This document shows, piece after piece, positions 1 through 5,749 of a stretch of DNA of 64,000 bases. Origin of the DNA: Spirochaetota bacterium. GTDB taxonomy: Bacteria > Spirochaetota > Spirochaetia > Treponematales > Treponemataceae. Both the position numbers and the translations under genes were made by a program. The DNA lies in contig JAEZST010000006.1 in the NCBI GenBank assembly GCA_023443865.1, positions 1 to 64,000 of the forward strand, in the 5' to 3' direction. Numbering within the stretch: position 1 is the first letter of the stretch; every line of letters begins with the position of its first letter. The notes under the pieces are model-generated. The model saw nothing but the letters and a program-made list of their open reading frames with translations. It was not told the origin of the DNA and ran no database searches.

Positions 1-60
1 CAGGCTGACTCCTATCGTATGAAGGGGCGCCTGAAAGTCGGAGCCGTTGGCTTCGCATAA
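1..60 (+). CDS. C-terminal fragment of a probable IstB-like transposition helper ATPase
   Basis: Nineteen codons and a TAA stop are visible; the frame is open to the window edge. The fragment contains SYRMKGRL, which resembles the ESYR-type tail of IstB proteins, the ATPases that assist the IS21 transposase. No ATPase motif is inside the window, so the call depends on this tail and on the IS21-like terminus that follows directly. Confidence 0.4.
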   Translation, partial: QADSYRMKGRLKVGAVGFA

Positions 61-126
61 TTTTTTTTGGCTAGAACCGGAAAAATCTCGCCGGATTTAA
101 ACGGAAAAATTAGACCGGCGTTGACA
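1..126 (+). mobile_element. Right end of an IS21-like insertion sequence, cut by the window edge
   Basis: The first 60 bases are an open frame ending in TAA at 58-60 whose last residues include SYRMKGRL, like the tail of IS21 helper ATPases (IstB). Bases 70-126 hold repeated CGGAAAAAT units and CCGG motifs and end in TTGACA. Read from the other strand this gives TGTCAACGCCGG followed by TTTTTCCG repeats, the usual layout of IS21-family ends, which begin with TGT. The transposase and the left end lie outside the window, so family assignment rests on the terminus and a short C-terminal fragment. The element abuts the first integron cassette and may have removed its attC site. Confidence 0.65.
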
Positions 127-149
127 CAATATATTGCCTCAACTATTTT
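121..149 (+). promoter_or_regulatory. Outward promoter formed at the IS end
   Basis: TTGACA (121-126) is the last hexamer of the insertion element and a perfect -35 box. TATTTT (144-149) follows after 17 bases and fits a -10 box. Transcription would run rightwards, antisense to the YdeI-like gene. IS elements often carry an outward -35 that joins a chance -10; activity here is inferred. Confidence 0.4.
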
Positions 150-173
150 ATATGGATAGTTCTTTTCCATATA

Positions 174-755
174 TTATTTAACATTCTTGGGATAAAAAAC
201 TTCTCCATTCTCTAGCATACGAATGAACTCGTTCAACCTTTTTTGCCTAGTTTCTGCTTTCTTTGCAGTGGAAATACGAAATACAAAAGCGAATCGATTC
301 TGGCTTCCCAAAGAATCGAAAAAGTCCTTTGCTTTCTTGTTTGAGTTTAACGCCTTCTCAAAATCTTCAGGAATTTCTCTGCTTTTTGTTGATTGGTAAG
401 CCGCTTCCCATTGACCCGATTTTTTTGCCTCTTCAATAGCCGATTCCCCTGATTTTCGCATTCTTCCAGTTTCTATGAGTCTTTTCACATTCTCTCGGTT
501 TATCTGAGACCAAATGCTGTTTTTCCTTCGCTTAGAAAAATATTGCAGCCAATAGTTTTCATCAAATTTAGCTTTCTGACCATCAATCCATCCGAAGCAA
601 AGAGCGCAGTCAAGCGCTTCTGGATACGTGATTGACATTCGGTCATTACCCTTCTTCGCGATTTTGATCCAAATTCCAGTATCTTGTGTATGATGGGCTT
701 CCAGCCATTTCTCGAACTCCGTTGGTGTTTCAAAAGCAATGATGTTTCGTTCCAC
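174..755 (-). CDS. YdeI/OmpD-associated family protein (integron cassette gene)
   Basis: This 193-residue protein matches the YdeI/OmdA family in the FETPTEFEKWL opening, the ALCFGWIDGQ segment (family core) and the lysine/arginine-rich C-terminal part with AKDFFDSLGS. Members are small cytoplasmic proteins of unclear biochemistry, linked by name to bacteriocin or peptide resistance. The frame stays open upstream into the attC site, but that part only translates the recombination site. The GTG at 753-755 has AAAGGA six bases before it and matches the family's usual N-terminus, so it is preferred over the ATG in attC. The gene is the outermost cassette beside the IS21-like end, and no attC follows its stop. 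Confidence 0.8.
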   Translation of the reverse strand: MERNIIAFETPTEFEKWLEAHHTQDTGIWIKIAKKGNDRMSITYPEALDCALCFGWIDGQKAKFDENYWLQYFSKRRKNSIWSQINRENVKRLIETGRMRKSGESAIEEAKKSGQWEAAYQSTKSREIPEDFEKALNSNKKAKDFFDSLGSQNRFAFVFRISTAKKAETRQKRLNEFIRMLENGEVFYPKNVK

Positions 756-790
756 TGTCCATCCTTTCTTTGCTTGTTTTCTATGTCCTG

Positions 791-917
791 CTAACATTTG
801 CTGAACCTGTAATTCCGGCCCGAAGGGCTTGGGGTGTAAATTGCACCAAAGGAGCGAAGCGACGACTTGCAATTTTTTCATGACAATAGGAATTATTAGA
901 TTTAAGCAGTTATTAGA
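791..917 (-). repeat. Integron attC recombination site A
   Basis: A long imperfect palindrome separates two minus-strand genes. Read on the minus strand it starts TCTAATAACTGCTTAAA and ends CAGGTTCAGCAAATGTTAG, with GGAATTA/TAATTCC next to the arms and TTGCA/TGCAA inside. It is closely similar to 3209-3334. The GTTAG core at the cassette boundary and the asymmetric pairing of the arms are typical of attC sites. The outer core on the left-arm side is TAATAA rather than TAACAA, a mild decay. It marks the 3' end of the AAA_13 ATPase cassette. Confidence 0.85.
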
Positions 918-923
918 GATTTT

Positions 924-3170
924 TTACTCTTTTTCCAGGAATTCATCAATATGATACTTTTTATTTATTGTTTCATACTGATAAGGATGTCTTTGTTTGA
1001 TCACAAGAAATAATTCTATACAAGCATTTTTTAGTTCACCAACATCAGAAAAGGGGTTTAATACTTTTGTAAATGATTCATGAGACAAATGATTAGCAAG
1101 CACAGCTAGCTTCGTATTACCCATTCCATTAAGTATTGAACTAAAAGAATTTGAGCCTAGGTTGTCAAAACTTGCGATTATTTCAAGCACTCGTCTAATA
1201 ATATTACCGATAAAAAGCATTCTTCTTTTATCGGGTTTATCGCATTTAAGGAATCGAGCTATTTCTTTGATATATTCAAGGTAATTATTTGTGTTATTTG
1301 AAGCCTCAGTAAGTAAAGTTAAATTATTAACTTTTTCAAGGTTATATTTCCATTCTGCCCATTTGCATGAATTCAATCTGTCAAATAGTAAAGAATTGTG
1401 AGTTAATACAAAATACTGTCCAAACTTAATTTTCTTAGTAACTATACGTGATAGAATCTTTTCAGAACTCTCTATAACTGATGAGATTGAATGAAAGTAT
1501 ACATAATCTGCACTATCCACAGGGTCATCGAATACTAAGATAAAATCTTTAAGTTTTCCTGCATCAGTAACTCTTGATACAATATCTGCATAAAAATAAC
1601 ATAAAGAAATAATCTTCCTTTGTGCGGTACTTATACGTTTCCCTTCATTTGAAATATCATAATTTTTATCAATTCTTATACAAAGTTTATTTTCAGTATT
1701 TAAGCAATATTCATTGACTCCCATATAAGATAAAAGGTCGTTCATTATTTTCTGGTTTGTGTTTTGAGCTGGTAGATCATCCGTTTTACTCTTTATCAAA
1801 GCCTCAAGTTCTTGCAATTCAATATCATTTTGAATATATGTATCTCTAAGATTAGAATGTTTTAGCCATATTTTCTTCATAAAATGATATGATAGTTTTT
1901 GGTTAACACTTTTTCGTGATGTTGTAATAGAGTCAATTGCGTTTTTTATTTTGTTAATCACAGCATTGTTTGCTTTTATCACAGACTCGTGAGATTGTGA
2001 AAACACTTCTAATAAGGATTTTACACTTATTGATTTTTCCATTGATTCATATTTATCGGATATTGATTTTTTAATTTCTTCATACAACTTATTATTAAAT
2101 TGCAAATTAACCCAGGTAGTATAATCAACTGAATACTGCCTTGCTTCTTCTTCTACTATTTCGTAGGCCTTTTCAACATTTTTTATCAACAGAATTATAT
2201 TGTTCCTATAACTATCAATATCAGTTAAATAACTTTTTATTACATTTCTTTTTGCTGTATAGGTAGACGTTATATAATCATTATATTCTGAAATAATATG
2301 GTCTGCATTTTCCCATTTTCTTCTACAAAAGGGGCAAATTGATTTATCATCATTAAAAATCGAAATGCCTGTCGTAAAAAAATCAGTATAGTCTTTTAGT
2401 ACTCTTGCTAATTCGACATTCACAGTTGGCTGTATCACAATTTCAGTACAATTATTTTCAATTATCTGAATATTTTTCTGAAATTTTGCTGAAGATTCAT
2501 CCAGTACTGATGTTCTTTGAATCGGTTTTGAATAACCCAATTCTTTGCGTTTTGTTATTAATTCATCATTTTCTTGGTAGTCACATTCAGGATTAAACAA
2601 ATTTGCGACAGATATTATTCCTTCTACATTGCTGGTGCTATCAGATATGTCACGGTATTCTTGAGTGGTCGATACAATAATTTCATTTGCTTTATTCTTT
2701 AATGATTCCTTTTTTTGTCTTATTTTTTCTTTATTCTTATTTAGCTCTTCAAGTTCTTTGCTTTTTTCGCCAATAACAAAACCATTATCACGAAGATTTA
2801 CATTTATGATGTCTCCAATATTTTTTAATGTATATTGTTCGTTAAAAACGACAAAACTGGTATTATCAATTCCAGTAATACTTATATTATCTGTCCTAAT
2901 GTTATAGTTTACAACTATTGTTCTGCAATCTAGTTCTATTCGTACTGATACTATATCATCTACTGCTTCTCTAGAATAATGATCCTTGAGATAGTTCTTC
3001 AGTATAGAGCTATCTGTTTTTGAACCCTCCAAAGCTTGAAGTAAACCAACAAGTGTTGATTTTCCTGAACCGTTCGTACCAAAGATTAAGTTAGTCTTTT
3101 CAAATTCTATTGAGTTTGAAAAATTAATGAATGAAGCAATATTATTTACAGTGATGTTTTTTATTTTCAT
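924..3170 (-). CDS. RloC/PrrC-like AAA_13 ATPase, probable anticodon-nuclease defence protein
   Basis: The 748-residue protein has a Walker A motif GTNGSGKST at 31-39, long coiled-coil stretches around 135-165 and 330-465, a CPFC pair at 279-282 that could form a zinc hook, Walker B ILVFDDPVDSAD near 545-555 and an H-loop THN at 590-592. This is the AAA_13 layout shared by RloC and PrrC, which cut tRNA anticodon loops when phage attack is sensed. In the C-terminal part Arg659, Glu663 and His694 (or His697) are spaced R-x3-E-x30(33)-H, close to the PrrC nuclease triad. Zinc hook plus C-terminal triad favours RloC over PrrC. The start ATG follows a purine-rich GGAGATAG. It is the single gene of an integron cassette and is strongly AT-rich. 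A different AAA_13 effector remains possible. Confidence 0.7.
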   Translation of the reverse strand: MKIKNITVNNIASFINFSNSIEFEKTNLIFGTNGSGKSTLVGLLQALEGSKTDSSILKNYLKDHYSREAVDDIVSVRIELDCRTIVVNYNIRTDNISITGIDNTSFVVFNEQYTLKNIGDIINVNLRDNGFVIGEKSKELEELNKNKEKIRQKKESLKNKANEIIVSTTQEYRDISDSTSNVEGIISVANLFNPECDYQENDELITKRKELGYSKPIQRTSVLDESSAKFQKNIQIIENNCTEIVIQPTVNVELARVLKDYTDFFTTGISIFNDDKSICPFCRRKWENADHIISEYNDYITSTYTAKRNVIKSYLTDIDSYRNNIILLIKNVEKAYEIVEEEARQYSVDYTTWVNLQFNNKLYEEIKKSISDKYESMEKSISVKSLLEVFSQSHESVIKANNAVINKIKNAIDSITTSRKSVNQKLSYHFMKKIWLKHSNLRDTYIQNDIELQELEALIKSKTDDLPAQNTNQKIMNDLLSYMGVNEYCLNTENKLCIRIDKNYDISNEGKRISTAQRKIISLCYFYADIVSRVTDAGKLKDFILVFDDPVDSADYVYFHSISSVIESSEKILSRIVTKKIKFGQYFVLTHNSLLFDRLNSCKWAEWKYNLEKVNNLTLLTEASNNTNNYLEYIKEIARFLKCDKPDKRRMLFIGNIIRRVLEIIASFDNLGSNSFSSILNGMGNTKLAVLANHLSHESFTKVLNPFSDVGELKNACIELFLVIKQRHPYQYETINKKYHIDEFLEKE

Positions 3171-3208
3171 TTCTATCTCCTTTCTCTTCGCCGCGCCGAA
3201 AGCGTCGC

Positions 3209-3334
3209 TCTAACATTTGCTTAACCTGTAATTCCGGCCCGAAGGGATTGGCGTGAAAATTGCACCAAAGGAGCGTAGCGACGTCTTGCAATTTTCATGA
3301 CAAAAGGAATTATCAGGTTGAAGCAGTTGTTAGA
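3209..3334 (-). repeat. Integron attC recombination site B
   Basis: On the minus strand the site opens with TCTAACAACTGCTTCAACCT and closes with AGGTTAAGCAAATGTTAGA. The arms pair except for one extra C in GCTTCAACCTG against CAGGTTAAGC, the extrahelical base that sets strand choice in attC sites. The inner part pairs TTGCA with TGCAA and carries the CTTCGGGCC stem. Both R boxes keep TAAC/GTTA. It marks the 3' end of the two-gene ATPase/TOPRIM cassette and is about 126 bases long. Confidence 0.9.
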
Positions 3335-3345
3335 AACCTGAATTA

Positions 3346-3993
3346 CTATTCCTCACTATTAGCTATTATTAATTTTGTAAAGGTATTAAAACTACAAGAT
3401 TTATTATTATGCACATTCATATATCTTCCAATATTCTCAGCCCAAACTGACTTTTGTTTGCCAATTTCAAAAAAAGGTAACTTACGCAATCTTTGTGACC
3501 CACCCGGATAAAGGATGTCTGCAAGTTTTTCCCATGTCCCAACAATACTTTCTTGAATATAAGTACCGTATTCCTTTTTATTGTACTTTGGATAAGCTTG
3601 TTCAATTGCATTCTTATCACCCAGAAGCCATGATTCCATTTCTTCAATTGCAATCCTAAAAAAAGCGTTAGGTTTTGGATCACAAGATTCTAAGAGAGCA
3701 ATTAATTCAGATTTAAAATCTGTGTAAACCCGGCTATCTAAATCACACACTATTATTACAATTGCATTATAATTTTGAAAGCTCTTGCCATACCCTCTTA
3801 ATATTTTAGGTAATTGTTCTAAGAGAATCCTTTTTGCGGGATCTTGATGTGTTTTTAAATCCTTTGGTAATCGCCCGATACCTTTATATTCAATAATTTT
3901 AAAAGTATTCTTTTCCAGATCAATTAAATTAGGTATTATATATTCTAATAATTTTTTACCAGAAACATCTTCAACAAGAATTTCAAAATGCAT
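3346..3993 (-). CDS. DUF4276 TOPRIM-like protein, partner of the upstream AAA ATPase
   Basis: The 215-residue protein starts HFEILVEDVSGKK with a TOPRIM-type glutamate at residue 8, has the acidic motif IVCDLDSR near 82-88 (Asp84, Asp86) and the segment EEMESWLLGD near 118-126, all marks of the DUF4276 family. These positions suit metal binding and a nuclease-like role, but activity is inferred. Its ATG lies three bases after the stop of the ATPase gene, so the two are translated together and probably form one complex. ATPase plus TOPRIM-like pairs occur in defence systems such as PARIS (AriA/AriB) and OLD/Gabija-type modules; this pair is not clearly any named one. attC site B follows the stop. 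Confidence 0.75.
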   Translation of the reverse strand: MHFEILVEDVSGKKLLEYIIPNLIDLEKNTFKIIEYKGIGRLPKDLKTHQDPAKRILLEQLPKILRGYGKSFQNYNAIVIIVCDLDSRVYTDFKSELIALLESCDPKPNAFFRIAIEEMESWLLGDKNAIEQAYPKYNKKEYGTYIQESIVGTWEKLADILYPGGSQRLRKLPFFEIGKQKSVWAENIGRYMNVHNNKSCSFNTFTKLIIANSEE

Positions 3994-3996
3994 TTT

Positions 3997-5256
3997 TTAC
4001 ATCCTTGAATCTATATAGTCGCTATACCAAAGACTTCCAAGCGGTATTCCCTCAGAAACAAAACTTGAGATAGTTGAATAGTCACTTGCTCGACTTATTG
4101 TTGAAAAACCATCGGATCCTTTTTCCAATAACCACACCTCTTCCGGTTTCATCGCATCAACAAAATAAGGTTGATGTGTGGTTACAAATATTTGCGATCC
4201 ACCTGATCCACCTTTTATTCCTGTTGTATGGGATCTAAATTCTGATGCTAAAACCTCTAATAATTTGTGATATAAACCATTTTCTGGTTCTTCAATACAT
4301 ATAAAGGGTGGTGGATTCGGATCCTCTAGAAGAAGTAGATATGCAAAGAGCTTTAAGGTTCCATCGGACATTTGCTGGGCATAAAATGGATCTGTGAAAC
4401 CTTTATCATTAAAACAAATAAGTAGACGACCATCCTGGGATTTTTCTGTTCGTATCTTATCAATACCTGGGATTTTTTTTGATATTTCATTCAAGATATT
4501 TTGAAGCTTTTCTTTGTATTCTCGTTCAAGATATTGAACAACATTTCCAATATTATCACCATGTTTATTCAAGTGCTTTTGGGGACCAGCTAAAGGCAAA
4601 CTTCTTGCAGCATCAGGAGTAAAATATGACAAATACCACCCTTCAATAAACTTTGTGAATTCAGATATTCTTTGATGCTGTGTTAATGATCCAAGTGTTG
4701 CGACTCCAAGTTTTCGTGTGTCCTGTAATTCAATATATTCAGTTTCAGAGGTTTCAAAATTTTCAGGAACAATCCCATCTGTTTCTTGAATACCATCTAC
4801 ATCTCCTTTCCAAACATATCCTTTTCCATTTTGTAAAATCAAAAATGAGAATGGCCAACCGCTATCTTGGCCTTTTCGTCTTTGACGTAGTCGCTCACTT
4901 TTAACATAAGGTCGACCAGAGTTATCAGCATCGATTGATAACTCATATGTAATGGGTCTTGAATTGCCATCTTGTCTATAGTAAATTTCTATTTCAATTG
5001 GATCATGTGTTCCTTTTGATCGTATTTTTTCAAAGCCATTCCTTCCAGCCATATCACAGGCATCTTCCACACCAACTCGTAAACAATCTGCAAGAAATCC
5101 AAATGCATCAAATAAAGTACTCTTACCTACACCATTTTTTCCTATAACAACAGTAAGTGGTGTTAATGGGTTATTTTGATTATTCCATAATTTACCAATC
5201 TGAACATTTTGTAATGATCTATAATTCTTCAACCTGAGTCCTTCAATAATTGCCAT
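3997..5256 (-). CDS. AAA (AAA_15/AAA_21 type) ATPase of a two-gene defence-like cassette
   Basis: The 419-residue protein opens with LRLKNYRSLQ, typical of OLD/RecF-like ATPases, and carries Walker A GKNGVGKST at 39-47, a signature-like MSDGT at 296-300, Walker B FICIEEPENG at 318-327 and an H-loop TTHQP at 359-363. There is no C-terminal TOPRIM domain in the protein; that function appears to sit in the next gene. In the split OLD-like and PARIS systems such an ATPase senses a phage cue and controls the TOPRIM partner. GGAGACGAAT precedes the ATG. Base composition is AT-rich, unlike the genes to the right. Confidence 0.8.
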   Translation of the reverse strand: MAIIEGLRLKNYRSLQNVQIGKLWNNQNNPLTPLTVVIGKNGVGKSTLFDAFGFLADCLRVGVEDACDMAGRNGFEKIRSKGTHDPIEIEIYYRQDGNSRPITYELSIDADNSGRPYVKSERLRQRRKGQDSGWPFSFLILQNGKGYVWKGDVDGIQETDGIVPENFETSETEYIELQDTRKLGVATLGSLTQHQRISEFTKFIEGWYLSYFTPDAARSLPLAGPQKHLNKHGDNIGNVVQYLEREYKEKLQNILNEISKKIPGIDKIRTEKSQDGRLLICFNDKGFTDPFYAQQMSDGTLKLFAYLLLLEDPNPPPFICIEEPENGLYHKLLEVLASEFRSHTTGIKGGSGGSQIFVTTHQPYFVDAMKPEEVWLLEKGSDGFSTISRASDYSTISSFVSEGIPLGSLWYSDYIDSRM

Positions 5257-5664
5257 ATTCGTCTCCTCATCCTATTTACTCAAATATAAAACCAAATTGT
5301 ATTAGTTTACTTTTGTGTTTCTAACATCATTTATCTTAACCTTATAATTTTTCTCCCAACGTCATTTTACCCCCACTTTTTGGAGATATCTATTCTTTTT
5401 TTAGCAAGGCTTCAAGCGCTTGATGAAGATGAAAATAATGTTTGAAAATTCAATTTAACCGATTTTAAGCTTTTAAATATGCGAAATAACCACAAACCGA
5501 ACGCCAATCTACCAATCAAACATGCAAATACCGAACTACCCTACAAAATCCACGAATATCCCTAATCACTTTTCCCAATTCAGCCCCAAAATCACCCTAT
5601 CGTCCCTACCCTCGCCCCTGCAAAGACCTTCCCATGAGGGGGCTCCGAAGTGAGACTCTCGCCC
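5257..5664. other. Gene-free junction between the cassette array and the GC-rich chromosome
   Basis: No convincing gene is seen. At 5319-5343 the minus strand has AAGGTTAAGATAAATGATG followed by GTTAGA, a degraded copy of the AGGTTAAGCAAATGTTAGA arm of the two attC sites. Its partner arm is not recognisable, so this may be the edge of an attI site or a decayed attC. Composition shifts from AT-rich to GC-rich around 5580-5620, and the direct-repeat unit at 5612-5650 is already host-like. Confidence 0.45.
5612..5650 (+). repeat. Direct repeat unit, copy 1
   Basis: TCGCCCCTGCA at 5612-5622 and ATGAGGGGGCTCCGAAG at 5634-5650 recur in the same order and orientation at 10166-10219. Together the copies bracket the GH115 and esterase genes. 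Nothing else in the sequence identifies the unit. Confidence 0.5.
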
Positions 5665-5718
5665 AAAAAAGAACCCCCTGCCTCAGTCTTCCTCTTTCGA
5701 GGTTAACTGGGCAGGGGG
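5665..5718 (-). terminator. Rho-independent terminator of the GH115 gene
   Basis: The arms at 5674-5687 and 5706-5718 (CCCCCTGCC against GGCAGGGGG) form a strong stem with one bulge. On the minus strand the stem is followed by TTCTTTTTT. It starts about 30 bases after the GH115 stop codon. Confidence 0.8.
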
Positions 5719-5749
5719 CTTCACATATTCGGTTCCTTACCGTGGCCGG

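Noticed and set aside
3346..5256. Naming the ATPase/DUF4276 pair as PARIS or AbiL
   Set aside because: The architecture is similar but the TOPRIM family differs from the DUF4435 protein of PARIS, and I cannot align it to AbiL from memory.
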